Shown piece after piece: positions 8,473-18,952 of a DNA stretch of 64,000 nucleotides (position 1 is its first letter; the number at the start of each line of letters is the position of its first letter). The DNA is taken from the NCBI RefSeq assembly GCF_003065385.1, contig NZ_CP023277.1, positions 706,804-770,803 on the forward strand, read 5' to 3'. The DNA comes from Polynucleobacter acidiphobus. Its GTDB lineage: Bacteria; Pseudomonadota; Gammaproteobacteria; Burkholderiales; Burkholderiaceae. A program made the translations under genes and the position numbers. The notes below the pieces were generated by a model. The model saw only the letters and a program-made list of their open reading frames with translations, did no database searches and was not told the origin of the DNA.

Positions 8473-8508
8473 TGAGGTGAAAAATTAGGGGTAGCCGAAG
8501 CTACCCCT
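8473..8508 (-). terminator. Rho-independent terminator after katG
   Basis: The inverted repeat AGGGGTAGC (8487-8495) / GCTACCCCT (8500-8508) makes a nine-base-pair stem with a CGAA-type tetraloop. Read on the minus strand it is followed by AATTTTTC. It lies 27 bases after the katG stop and ends almost at the start of the MFS gene, so it should separate katG from MFS-senB. Any read-through would couple the two units. Confidence 0.85.
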
Positions 8509-8534
8509 ATTATGGTACTGCCTAAGGTCGGGTA

Positions 8535-10724
<2,190 letters not shown>

Positions 10725-10805
10725 TTAAGCGGTGTAAGCTAAGTTTGCTAATAGCTTAATTAAAGTGTTGTGTGCAGATGACAGTGAGATGGCTGCTGTT
10801 TTCAT
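10725..10805 (-). CDS. Small ORF (26 codons) in the katG leader, possible leader peptide
   Basis: On the minus strand an ATG at 10805 is preceded by GGAGGAAAC, an almost perfect Shine-Dalgarno sequence, and reads 26 codons (begins MKTAAISLSS, ends LANLAYTA) to a TAA at 10725. The stop lies 24 bases before the katG start. The predicted peptide has a basic N-terminus and is moderately hydrophobic. It could be a regulatory leader peptide or a genuine small protein. I do not recognise it. The evidence is the ribosome binding site and position only. Confidence 0.5.
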   Translation of the reverse strand: MKTAAISLSSAHNTLIKLLANLAYTA

Positions 10806-10846
10806 GTTTCCTCCATTTGATGTGGTGTGTCCAATGTAATGGTAGG

Positions 10847-10899
10847 AAATTAATCTGTAAAACAAATTAATTTGATAAATATAATCGTTTAAATCGATT
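10847..10899 (-). promoter_or_regulatory. Inverted repeats in katG upstream region, possible operators
   Basis: Two dyads lie in the AT-rich segment upstream of the katG leader ORF: AAATTAAT / ATTAATTT (10847-10854 and 10866-10873) and AATCG-N7-CGATT (10883-10899). The second has the size of a LysR-type binding site, and OxyR is the usual katG activator, so it is a candidate OxyR site. Neither matches a consensus closely enough to be firm. Confidence 0.3.
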
Positions 10900-10958
10900 A
10901 AAGAATCATCACCAATCGAAGGTGATTAGTTTAGTGTAACCAGGCTTGAGGCAGTCAG

Positions 10959-11285
10959 TTACTCCAAGCTTGCATCCGCGTAGAGGGGCAAATTCCGAGT
11001 CAGCATGCTGCGGATACAAAATTCACTAATTTCTTCATTATCTTGATTACCAAGCTTTAATTCATAGCCCGGGAAGGGATGCTGCTCAAGCTGGTATTGC
11101 TCTTCTAGGGTGTCGAGCATTTCTTCAATCTGGTCTTTTAAGCTTGGAGGCAATTCCGGACAGCGATTGAGAGCGCGTAAGGAAATAGTGGTTTGCTCGG
11201 CAAGCACTGAACAATGCGTTCTAGAAAGTTCCATGACTTTTGCAAGTGCGCCCATGAGTAAAACAGTATGCTGGGTATTCATCAT
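10959..11285 (-). CDS. Hypothetical protein, probably Fur-regulated
   Basis: I do not recognise this acidic protein of about 108 residues. The ATG at 11285 has AAGGATACG just upstream; earlier in-frame ATGs lie inside the Fur box and are unlikely starts. The protein is predicted to be helical, with a Leu/Glu-rich segment (LKDQIEEMLDTLEEQYQLEQ) and only two cysteines. It has no signal peptide or membrane segment. It is divergent from the hemP/tonB/haem-receptor genes and shares their Fur-box promoter region, so it is probably expressed under iron starvation. Confidence 0.65.
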   Translation of the reverse strand: MMNTQHTVLLMGALAKVMELSRTHCSVLAEQTTISLRALNRCPELPPSLKDQIEEMLDTLEEQYQLEQHPFPGYELKLGNQDNEEISEFCIRSMLTRNLPLYADASLE

Positions 11286-11295
11286 CGTATCCTTA

Positions 11296-11324
11296 TTGAT
11301 AATCATTCTCATTTATAGTATCAT
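11296..11324 (+). promoter_or_regulatory. Fur box overlapping a sigma-70 promoter (hemP-tonB side)
   Basis: TGATAAT-C-ATTCTCA (11297-11311) matches the Fur 7-1-7 pattern with one mismatch. It overlaps a -35 TTGATA (11296-11301) placed 17 bases before a -10 TATCAT (11319-11324). Fur with iron would block this promoter. The box lies between two divergent genes and may control both. Confidence 0.78.
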
Positions 11325-11350
11325 ACGAATACATACAAAGGAATGCAAGG

Positions 11351-11449
11351 ATGATTGAAAAAAATAATATTCAGCCAAAGGATCGGGCAATTTTGGCCAT
11401 GAGCCTACTGACGATTACTGGAAGCATTCTTTTATGGATTGCAATCTAG
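11351..11449 (+). CDS. Small membrane peptide upstream of hemP (32 aa)
   Basis: This short ORF begins 27 bases after the -10 element of the Fur-controlled promoter, behind GCAAGG. The peptide has a charged N-terminus (MIEKNNIQPKDR) and one hydrophobic segment of about 18 residues (AILAMSLLTITGSILLWIAI), so it could be a single-pass membrane protein. It is the first ORF of the haem-uptake transcript and ends 16 bases before the hemP ATG. I do not recognise the family. A 32-codon ORF can arise by chance, but position and ribosome binding site favour expression. Confidence 0.5.
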   Translation: MIEKNNIQPKDRAILAMSLLTITGSILLWIAI

Positions 11450-11465
11450 AGTGAATGGATCTTCT

Positions 11466-11639
11466 ATGACTCGAGAGGAAGAAACATTAAAACCATCGGC
11501 GCCGATATCAAAAAATAATATGTGGGTATACCGCAGCGAAGTGCTGTTTGGTTCGAAAAGCGCGATTCAGATTAATCATCATGGTGTGATTTACACCTTA
11601 CGAGTTACCCAATTAGGTAAATTGATCTTAACCAAGTGA
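11466..11639 (+). CDS. hemP: Haemin uptake protein HemP
   Basis: This 57-residue protein ends in the HemP signature: SEVLFGSKSAIQINHHG, then YTLRVTQLGKLILTK. HemP is a small protein of haem uptake loci; in related Burkholderia it is needed for, or activates, haem receptor expression. The ATG at 11466 gives the usual length; a TTG at 11439 would overlap the preceding small ORF. It lies behind a Fur box and directly before tonB. Confidence 0.88.
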   Translation: MTREEETLKPSAPISKNNMWVYRSEVLFGSKSAIQINHHGVIYTLRVTQLGKLILTK

Positions 11640-11640
11640 T

Positions 11641-12228
11641 ATGAATTCAGAACAGTTACTGCGTTCGTCTTCATTCAAAATTACTCTATCGGTATGCATA
11701 GGACATGCCATGCTAATTGGTTGGATGATGACTGCAATAACTAATCATCGGCCTGAGTCGCCTGCCATCCTTTATGGACAATTGGTTGAGCGCGAGTCGA
11801 ATACGATTCAAAAAACAGTAACTTCGCCTATTCATGCAAAGCAAGATCCCATTAATCAAGCGAGTGTACCGATTGTTGAGAGTAGCCAGGGGATCACAAC
11901 CAGTCAACAGTCAGATAGCAGAAGCCCAAATGTTTCATCTGCACCCATATCCTTACCATCCGCTGCTGACCCTAGGTTCAATAACCCAAAGCCGCCGTAT
12001 CCGATCGCTAGTCGAGAAAACGGCGAGGAGGGCAGGGTATGGCTTTCATTATGCGTATCTGAGCATGGCGCTATCAGTCGCTTGCAATTAGCTCAATCAT
12101 CTGGTCATCCAGCGCTCGATCGTTCGGCCTTGAATACGGTGACTCATTGGAAATTTCATCCGGCGCGCCAAAATGGTGCTGCTATTCCTTACTGTTATCG
12201 ATTGCCTATCGTCTTTGTATTAGCTTAA
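11641..12228 (+). CDS. tonB: TonB-family energy transducer for haem uptake
   Basis: The 195-residue protein has an N-terminal membrane anchor (about residues 12-32), a Ser/Pro/Gln-rich periplasmic linker and a C-terminal TonB domain (about 110-195). The domain shows GRVWLSLCVSEHG, LAQSSGHPALDRSAL and WKFHPARQNG. TonB passes proton-motive-force energy from ExbB/ExbD to outer-membrane receptors; exbB and exbD are not in the window. It begins one base after hemP stops. The linker is short and lacks the long Pro-Glu/Pro-Lys repeats of E. coli TonB. Confidence 0.9.
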   Translation: MNSEQLLRSSSFKITLSVCIGHAMLIGWMMTAITNHRPESPAILYGQLVERESNTIQKTVTSPIHAKQDPINQASVPIVESSQGITTSQQSDSRSPNVSSAPISLPSAADPRFNNPKPPYPIASRENGEEGRVWLSLCVSEHGAISRLQLAQSSGHPALDRSALNTVTHWKFHPARQNGAAIPYCYRLPIVFVLA

Positions 12229-12258
12229 TTTCCATACAAGAAATATTGTCAATAGCAC

Positions 12259-12287
12259 TTGACAATGAGAATCATTCTCATTAAAGT
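12259..12287 (+). promoter_or_regulatory. Fur box overlapping the haem receptor promoter
   Basis: AATGAGAATCATTCTCATT (12264-12282) is a 19-base palindrome, perfect except for its unpaired centre, and fits the Fur 7-1-7 pattern (TGAGAAT-C-ATTCTCA). It overlaps a consensus -35 TTGACA (12259-12264) with a -10 TAAAGT 17 bases downstream (12282-12287). Iron-loaded Fur would repress the receptor and hmuSTUV genes from here. Confidence 0.88.
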
Positions 12288-12369
12288 AGAGATTCGTTTA
12301 AACTAAAAAACGATTATGTAAACGTCACAGCCCGCCGTCGCTAGCTAGTGTCATCAAATTCTAGCGAGC

Positions 12370-14673
12370 ATGAGTCTAAGAAAACACCCATTTGCGGCTA
12401 TTGCAGCCATCACCATGGCGAGTATTGCCATGAGTGCCCATAGTCAGACAGCAACCACTGAAGATGGAAGACCCATTGAACAATCCCGTGGCGAGCGGGG
12501 CGAGGTGGATGTCATTCTGAAAGAGGTTACCGTAACATCGACTCGGTCCCCTCGGAAGGTGGATAACGTACCCAATGTTGTTACCGTAACAACGGCCGAA
12601 GAAATCCAAGAAAAGGGCGACCGGAATATTAAAGACCTTTTTAATAACTCCGTAGATGTTACGGTTCCCCAGCAAACGCAACGTTTCAGTTTGGCTGTCG
12701 GATCTCAGGGGCGGGCAGGAAATGAAAGTATCAATATTCGTGGTCTGCAAGGCAATAATGTTTTACTGCTTGTGGATGGGATTCGGGTGCCAAACGCGTT
12801 CTCGTTTGGGGCCCTATCGGTCGGGCGAGGAAACTTTCTGGATGTTGATGGGTTTCGTCGAGTCGAGGTAGTACGCGGCCCATCGTCAACCCAGTATGGC
12901 AGTGATGGCCTTGCTGGGATTGTGAACTTTCAGACCTTTAATCCAAGTGATTTCATCAAAAAGGGTGAGACTCACGGCGGATTTGCTCGTACCGGCTACT
13001 CGAGCGTCGATACATCTTCGAATACGACGTTTGGCTATGGCGGTATTCAGGACCATTTGCAAGGGATGGTGCTTGGAAACTTTCAAGCTGGCCATCAATA
13101 TCAAAATCAAGGATCCAATAACTCAACCGGCATCACCAGGACGGCGCCCAATCCAGCAGATTACAGCAATTGGTATGTTCTGACTAAGGGATTTGCCCAA
13201 ATCGATCGCAACCAAAAACTGGGCATTACCTATGAGTCTCAAAACGTCACGCAAAACGTGAATAACTTATCGGATTTGGGAACCGGCGGAGGTTGGATTT
13301 CCTTTGGAGGGCCTGGTGGATTTACCTATAACAATGTCGTGACATCCACCAGCCAAGATAAGACCACCCGCAATCGCGTCTCGGGTGAGTACGACTTTAA
13401 GGACAGTGGGGCGCTGTATGTTCAAAAAGCCAATGTCATGGTGTATTACCAAGATGCAGATGTCACTCAAAATGCCTACCAGCAGCAAGTTGGCAATTCA
13501 CGTCTCTCATCATGGCGCAGCCGCAACAACACCTATAGCCAAGATACCTACGGCATCAATACGACTCTAGAGAGTAATACCACCAGTATCGTCAATCAGC
13601 GACTGACCTATGGATTTGATTGGAGTTCTTCACGTATCTCGAGTCAACTCAATGCGGCGGGTAATGGAAGCTCAATTACACCCGCACCCAAATCAACTTA
13701 TAACTTAGGCGGCGCGTTTTTGCAAAGTGAAATGGAGTTTAATCAAGTGAGTGTGATTACAGCACTTCGCTATGATAGTTACTCGATTACACCAGTTACT
13801 GGTTCATTGCCATCGAACTCCGGATCAGCAGTATCCCCTCGAATTGGGGCTATCTGGAATATAGCTCGCGAGTTTCGTCCGTTTGCAAACTGGGGAACTG
13901 GATTTACTGCGCCTACACCGGATCAAACGCTATCTTATTTTGCGGGTAGCGGATATACCAACATCCCAAATCCCAATCTAAAACCGCAAACTGGCAATGG
14001 CTTTGAGGTCGGTGCTCGCGGTCAGCTTCAGCAGTTTCGTTATCAGGCATCGGGGTACGCAAACTATTACAAAGACTTTATCTCTCAGGTTAATTACTTA
14101 GGTTCGTATAACGGTAGTGCACCTCAGACCTTGTATCAATTTCAGAACTTATCTAACGTCAATATTTGGGGATGGGATGTTCGAACGGATTGGGCGTTTG
14201 CTCAGGGTTGGCAGGCGAATGCAGCGATGGCCTATAGCTATGGTGAGCAAACCCAAAATGGGATTTCAGCACCGCTAAATACGATTCAACCTTTGCGCGC
14301 CATTGCAGGATTGCGGTATGACGCTAGTACTTGGGGAGCGTTTGCCAATGTCATTTGGAATCAGGGTAAATCGGCTGATCGTGTGAACTTTAATAACGCT
14401 ACCGGTGGTACAGCCAATCAATTTTTGTCGCCCACATCCACCGTTCTTAATCTGACCGGTTATTGGAAGCCTCTTAAAAAACTAACGATCAATGCCAATC
14501 TCAATAATGTGTTCAACACCACCTATTGGAACTGGTCGGATGTTCAAGGTTCGGTTTTAACTCAAAACCGAGCAGCGGCTGGCGGATTTTCGGGGTACAA
14601 CGCCCAAGCTGCTCAACAATCAGCCACGGCAGCGCCGCGGAACTGGCAAATCTCAGCTCGTTATGACTTTTAA
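12370..14673 (+). CDS. TonB-dependent haem/haemoglobin receptor
   Basis: The 767-residue outer-membrane receptor has a signal peptide (cut near AHSQ, residue 26), a TonB-box-like stretch KEVTVTSTRSPRKVD near 51-65, a plug domain (about 65-190, with NIRGLQGNNVLLLVDGIRVP) and a 22-strand-type barrel ending in aromatic F. The haem-receptor motif is recognisable as GFTAPTP (FRAP box) and NPNLKPQTG near 515-545. It lies behind a Fur box and is followed nine bases later by hmuS, so it imports haem for the HmuTUV transporter. Symbols hmuR, bhuR or hutA would all be possible. Confidence 0.93.
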   Translation: MSLRKHPFAAIAAITMASIAMSAHSQTATTEDGRPIEQSRGERGEVDVILKEVTVTSTRSPRKVDNVPNVVTVTTAEEIQEKGDRNIKDLFNNSVDVTVPQQTQRFSLAVGSQGRAGNESINIRGLQGNNVLLLVDGIRVPNAFSFGALSVGRGNFLDVDGFRRVEVVRGPSSTQYGSDGLAGIVNFQTFNPSDFIKKGETHGGFARTGYSSVDTSSNTTFGYGGIQDHLQGMVLGNFQAGHQYQNQGSNNSTGITRTAPNPADYSNWYVLTKGFAQIDRNQKLGITYESQNVTQNVNNLSDLGTGGGWISFGGPGGFTYNNVVTSTSQDKTTRNRVSGEYDFKDSGALYVQKANVMVYYQDADVTQNAYQQQVGNSRLSSWRSRNNTYSQDTYGINTTLESNTTSIVNQRLTYGFDWSSSRISSQLNAAGNGSSITPAPKSTYNLGGAFLQSEMEFNQVSVITALRYDSYSITPVTGSLPSNSGSAVSPRIGAIWNIAREFRPFANWGTGFTAPTPDQTLSYFAGSGYTNIPNPNLKPQTGNGFEVGARGQLQQFRYQASGYANYYKDFISQVNYLGSYNGSAPQTLYQFQNLSNVNIWGWDVRTDWAFAQGWQANAAMAYSYGEQTQNGISAPLNTIQPLRAIAGLRYDASTWGAFANVIWNQGKSADRVNFNNATGGTANQFLSPTSTVLNLTGYWKPLKKLTINANLNNVFNTTYWNWSDVQGSVLTQNRAAAGGFSGYNAQAAQQSATAAPRNWQISARYDF

Positions 14674-14682
14674 GGAGGCATT

Positions 14683-15765
14683 ATGAAACCGACTATTCAT
14701 CGCATTCGTCAATCGTTTATCACCTTGCGCAAAGAGGGACGCTTACGGCATCGAGAAATTGCTGCGATGCTTACTATTTCTGAGGGTGAGTTGATTGCCG
14801 CTCACGTTGGACTTGGTGCTACGGCAGCTAAGGGCTTAAGAGCAATTCGTCTGGATGCTAATTGGCCTGTGCTGATAGCCTCGATTGAGTCGATTGGGGA
14901 GGTCATGGCTCTCACCCGTAACGAAGCCTGCGTCCATGAAAAAATTGGTCAATACCGTCAAGTAAGTCAAGAGGGGTCGGTAGGTCTGGTCGTGGGTGAG
15001 ATTGACTTGCGGATCTTTTATCAACAGTGGTTTGCAGGATTTGCGGTTACTGAAAGTAGTTCTCAGGGAGAGCAGCGCAGCTTGCAATTCTTTGATGCGC
15101 AGGGACGGGCGATTCATAAGGTTCATCTGAAGCCACAGAGTGATGTGTCGGCATTTGACGCAATCGTTTCATTGTTTGCGACCCCTCAACAAGAGCCTGG
15201 TCTTGAGGTATTAACGCTCAAGGTAAAGCCAACCCCAGCCCCAGATTCAGAGATCGATCGCGCCGGATTTTGGCAGGCATGGAGAGATCTCAAGGATACC
15301 CATGACTTTTATCCACTCTTACGAAAATACACACTTACACGCACTCAGGCACTTCGTTTAGCGGAGCCAGAGTTTGTTCGGGAAGTTTCTAAAGACTGCC
15401 TACGATCAATGTTGCAGCGTGCAGCACAGACTAAAACCCCCATCATGGTTTTTGTTGGTAATCCTGGAATGATTCAGATACATTCGGGACCCATTAATCG
15501 GATCATGGAACAGGGGTCTTGGATCAATGTGATGGATCCCCGCTTTAATTTACACCTTCGTCAGGATCTGATTGAGCGTGCCTGGATTGTTCGTAAGCCA
15601 ACGGTCGATGGCATCGTTACTTCCATTGAGTTTTTTGATCAGGGCGGCGAGGCCATTGCAATGTTTTTTGGAGAGCGCAAGCCTGGTAAAGCTGAACTTG
15701 CATCCTGGCGAGATCTGGTAACCGAGATTGAGGGTGAACATGGATTAATGGAGGCCTGCCAATGA
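14683..15765 (+). CDS. hmuS: Haemin-degrading/haem-trafficking factor HmuS/HemS
   Basis: The 360-residue cytoplasmic protein contains the two repeated HemS-like halves (about 1-180 and 190-355). Family-like segments include LRHREIAAMLTISEGELIAAH near 22-42, the second-half FVREVSKDCLRSMLQRA near 231-247 and IMVFVGNPGMIQIHSG near 253-268. HmuS binds incoming haem and hands it over or breaks it down. The ATG is preceded by a perfect AAGGAGG. It overlaps hmuT by four bases. Confidence 0.92.
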   Translation: MKPTIHRIRQSFITLRKEGRLRHREIAAMLTISEGELIAAHVGLGATAAKGLRAIRLDANWPVLIASIESIGEVMALTRNEACVHEKIGQYRQVSQEGSVGLVVGEIDLRIFYQQWFAGFAVTESSSQGEQRSLQFFDAQGRAIHKVHLKPQSDVSAFDAIVSLFATPQQEPGLEVLTLKVKPTPAPDSEIDRAGFWQAWRDLKDTHDFYPLLRKYTLTRTQALRLAEPEFVREVSKDCLRSMLQRAAQTKTPIMVFVGNPGMIQIHSGPINRIMEQGSWINVMDPRFNLHLRQDLIERAWIVRKPTVDGIVTSIEFFDQGGEAIAMFFGERKPGKAELASWRDLVTEIEGEHGLMEACQ

Positions 15766-16664
15766 ATAATCTTAGTCATACAGGGCGTCGTCGTTTTCTG
15801 TGCGCAATGGCAGCCATCCCGATGGCATGGCTTGAGAAGCCAGCTTGGGCAGAGCGAACTCAAGCTACCCTAGGTCGCCAACGTCTGATTTGTATTGGAT
15901 CGGCAGTTACAGAAATTGTGTATGCACTAAATGCTAGTAATTTGATTGTGGGGGTTGATACGACCTCGATTTATCCGGATGCCGCACGCACGTTACCCAG
16001 TGTTGGGTATTCAAGAACCTTATCGGCAGAGGGCGTTTTATCGCTATCCCCAACCCAAATCTTATGTACCGAGGATGCCGGACCTCCGGTAGTTATTCGC
16101 CAGATTCAAGATGCTGGGATTCAGATACGGCGCTTGCCTGCCCATCACACCTTTACCGGAATCTGCGATCGGGTGATTGCGATTGGTCAAGCGATTCATC
16201 AACAAACTCGAGCCGATCAATTGAAGCTTCAGTTGCAGCAGCAGTGGGCTCGTATCGAAGATGAGATGCAAGCCAAACCCTTTCCAAGCACAACCCCTCG
16301 TGTGCTCTACATTCATTCAATGAACCCCTCCCAAGTGATGGTCTCTGGCCAAGAAACCAATGCCAATGCCATGATCCGGTACGCTGGTCTACGAAATGCG
16401 CTCGATGGTTTTAAAGGGTACAAACCGCTAACTCCCGAAGCAGTGATTATGGCCAACCCCGATTTAATCCTGGTCACAGATCAAGGGCTGCAAGCGATTG
16501 GCGGACGTAGTCAGCTTGCACGCCTGCCCGGTATGGAAAGAACGAAAGCGATTCTGCGTCAGAAGATTATTTCAATGGATGCCGTTTATTTATTGGGATT
16601 TGGTCCACGAATGCCGGATGCAGTCTTAACGCTTCATCGTCAGGCACGCACCTTGTTAGGATGA
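15762..16664 (+). CDS. hmuT: Haem ABC transporter periplasmic binding protein HmuT
   Basis: The 300-residue protein has an N-terminal export signal with a twin-arginine-like GRRRFL followed by a hydrophobic run and cleavage near AWAER (about 31). The mature part is a class III (helical-backbone) binding protein: RLICIGSAVTEIVYAL, YSRTLSAEGVLSLSPTQIL and SGQETNANAMIRYAG. It carries haem from the outer-membrane receptor to HmuU. It overlaps hmuS and hmuU by four bases each. Confidence 0.93.
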   Translation: MNNLSHTGRRRFLCAMAAIPMAWLEKPAWAERTQATLGRQRLICIGSAVTEIVYALNASNLIVGVDTTSIYPDAARTLPSVGYSRTLSAEGVLSLSPTQILCTEDAGPPVVIRQIQDAGIQIRRLPAHHTFTGICDRVIAIGQAIHQQTRADQLKLQLQQQWARIEDEMQAKPFPSTTPRVLYIHSMNPSQVMVSGQETNANAMIRYAGLRNALDGFKGYKPLTPEAVIMANPDLILVTDQGLQAIGGRSQLARLPGMERTKAILRQKIISMDAVYLLGFGPRMPDAVLTLHRQARTLLG

Positions 16665-17704
16665 GACAGGTCGTCAGTCCACTTGACTACTCAGCCTGGG
16701 GTGCGAGGCTTGGGTTACTTCTTGTAGGGTTAACTGCATTTCTAATCGCAGTGAACTTAGGTGCTGTGGATATTCATGGTTTGGACTGGTTGCAAGTTTT
16801 TAATCCACAGAATGGTTATGAGGGTGCCAGTTATGTGCTTTGGAACATTCGGATCCCGCGCGCCTTATTGGCCATTACGGTTGGAGCAGCACTGGGCGTT
16901 GCAGGCGCTCTCGCACAAAGCTTATTTCGTAACCCCTTAGCTGATCCAGGCCTATTGGGGGTCTCTGCGGGAGCCAGTTGTAGCGTAGCGATCGGTATCG
17001 TGATATTTGATGGCTTTCGTTTTATTCCGACGGAGGAGCTACGGGTCTGGGCAATCCCAGTTTTTGCATTCTTGGGTGCTATAGCGGTTTGTTTCTGCCT
17101 TGATTATGTCGCCCGTGTTATATCTCCGGGATCGATTGCGGGTCTGCTATTAACCGGCATTGCATTGAATGCCCTAGCGGGTGCCGTGATCGGTCTATGT
17201 ACCTATTTAGCCAACGATGAACAATTGCGCAGCTTTACCTTTTGGACCCTTGGGTCTCTCGCAAGCGCACGCTGGATGATGGTCGGGGTGTTGGTTGGAG
17301 CCATAGTTATCGGATGGGTCTGGATTCGAACTCTTTTACAGGATCTCAATGCCTTGACATTGGGTGAGAACATTGCCAATCATCTCGGGGTAGATGTTTC
17401 ACACCTACGAACCAAGGTCATCGTTTTGGTTGCCACTCTTTCTGGATTGGCTGTTGCATGGTGCGGCATGATTGGCTTTATTGGTTTAATGGCGCCCAAC
17501 CTTGTGCGTATTTGCTTGGGGTCTGATCAAAAGAGGGTAGTTCCCTATTCCGCAGGGGTGGGGGCTATTCTGCTACTCATTGCCGACACAATTGCCAGAA
17601 CCATTGCAATCCCTGCAGAGGTGCCAGTCGGTATTTTCACTGCCCTGTTAGGCGGCCCATTATTTTTGATCTTATTACGGCAATATCGATCAAGGCTTGA
17701 TTGA
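16661..17704 (+). CDS. hmuU: Haem ABC transporter permease HmuU
   Basis: This 347-residue permease has about ten membrane helices of the FecCD/BtuC class. Typical segments are RIPRALLAITVGAALGVAGA near 66-85, NPLADPGLLGVSAGAS near 91-106, and the coupling region GMIGFIGLMAPNLVRICLG near 267-285. It overlaps hmuT by four bases and ends at the hmuV start. It moves haem across the inner membrane. Confidence 0.94.
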   Translation: MRQVVSPLDYSAWGARLGLLLVGLTAFLIAVNLGAVDIHGLDWLQVFNPQNGYEGASYVLWNIRIPRALLAITVGAALGVAGALAQSLFRNPLADPGLLGVSAGASCSVAIGIVIFDGFRFIPTEELRVWAIPVFAFLGAIAVCFCLDYVARVISPGSIAGLLLTGIALNALAGAVIGLCTYLANDEQLRSFTFWTLGSLASARWMMVGVLVGAIVIGWVWIRTLLQDLNALTLGENIANHLGVDVSHLRTKVIVLVATLSGLAVAWCGMIGFIGLMAPNLVRICLGSDQKRVVPYSAGVGAILLLIADTIARTIAIPAEVPVGIFTALLGGPLFLILLRQYRSRLD

Positions 17705-17705
17705 T

Positions 17706-18482
17706 ATGAAATTACAACTCCATCATGCCTCTTTACAGCTTGGAAAAAAACTCTTTGGGCCATTTGATTTCACGATCAAGCCGGGTGAGCGGATTGCGAT
17801 CCTGGGTAAAAGCGGTGCCGGTAAGTCAACGATTATTCGACTGATTGCGCGAGAGTATCAAATTAAAAGCGGCTCAATTTTGATGAATGGCACCTCGATT
17901 GAGCAGTATTCCTCGGCGCAACTAAGTCGGATACGAGGGGTCTTACCTCAGAATACTCAGATTGCCTTTGGGCTGATGACTGATCTTGTGATTGAGCTAG
18001 GACGAGTGAGCGCCACTAATAAGATCAACCACGAAACGATCGTTATACACGCAGCCCAGATGGCGTGCGCAGAGCATCTTTTGGGGCGTGCATTTAATAC
18101 TCTGTCTGGCGGTGAGCAAGCACGAATTCATCTGGCAAGAGTATTTGCTCAGCTATGGGATGTCCGCGATGGTCTGATTTTGGTGGATGAGCCAGTGGCA
18201 GCATTAGACCCAGGGCTGCAGTATCAATTGCTGGATACCATTGACCGTTTTGCGAGAGAAAGAAACCACGCGGTGCTAGCAGTTTTGCATGATATTAATC
18301 ATGCCCTTGATTTTGATCGATTGCTTCTAGTGGAGCAGGGGCGCATTATTTTGGATTGTTCAGCTGATCATCATGCCCTAGAAGACCTAGAGCGTTTATA
18401 TGGAATTCAGTTAGAGCATCTACGCGATAGTCAGGGTAGGAGTGTGCTGATTCAGGTTCGCCCATCCGGTATTTACTCATAA
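17706..18482 (+). CDS. hmuV: Haem ABC transporter ATP-binding protein HmuV
   Basis: This ABC ATPase of about 258 residues has Walker A GKSGAGKST near 35-43, signature LSGGEQARIHLAR near 138-150, Walker B LILVDEPVAALDP and switch His VLHDINHA. The ATG at 17706 lies just after the hmuU stop (17704); an in-frame TTG at 17697 is the alternative. It powers HmuU and is the last gene of the haem uptake operon. Confidence 0.94.
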   Translation: MKLQLHHASLQLGKKLFGPFDFTIKPGERIAILGKSGAGKSTIIRLIAREYQIKSGSILMNGTSIEQYSSAQLSRIRGVLPQNTQIAFGLMTDLVIELGRVSATNKINHETIVIHAAQMACAEHLLGRAFNTLSGGEQARIHLARVFAQLWDVRDGLILVDEPVAALDPGLQYQLLDTIDRFARERNHAVLAVLHDINHALDFDRLLLVEQGRIILDCSADHHALEDLERLYGIQLEHLRDSQGRSVLIQVRPSGIYS

Positions 18483-18549
18483 CCGAACACTTTAATTTAT
18501 TTGTTGAATGTCATATGATCCATTCATTAGCAACTGTCATGGAGGGGAC

Positions 18550-18942
18550 ATGATTGATCATCTGGATCATTTGGTTTTGACAACAGCGCACGAGGAACAG
18601 TGCATTCATTTCTATACGAGCGTACTTGGTATGAAACTCGAGTCATTTATTGGCGGCACACCACCGGTTGAGCGCAAAGCATTCAAGTTCGGTCAGCAGA
18701 AGATTAATCTTCACATCAAGGGTAAAGAATTTGAACCCAAGGCGGATCTTCCAACACCCGGTTCCTTGGATCTGTGTTTTATTGCAGACCGTCCCTTGAG
18801 AGAGGTGATTGAGCAATTGAATGCTAAAAACTGGCCCATTATCGAGGGACCGGTGGTTCGCACTGGCGCAACGACCAAAATCAATTCAGTCTATGTGCGC
18901 GATCCCGACCAAAATCTAATCGAGATTAGCGAGCTACTTTAA
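18550..18942 (+). CDS. VOC-family (glyoxalase/dioxygenase-fold) protein
   Basis: From the ATG at 18550, behind a strong GGAGGGG, the protein has 130 residues; the longer ORF start lacks a ribosome binding site. It has two beta-alpha-beta-beta-beta modules of the vicinal-oxygen-chelate fold, with DHLDHLVLTT at the start and the C-terminal VYVRDPDQNLIEISE holding the usual final Glu ligand. A catalysed reaction cannot be deduced. Single gene between hmuV and the convergent GNAT gene. Confidence 0.85.
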   Translation: MIDHLDHLVLTTAHEEQCIHFYTSVLGMKLESFIGGTPPVERKAFKFGQQKINLHIKGKEFEPKADLPTPGSLDLCFIADRPLREVIEQLNAKNWPIIEGPVVRTGATTKINSVYVRDPDQNLIEISELL

Positions 18943-18952
18943 GAGCGCGCTT

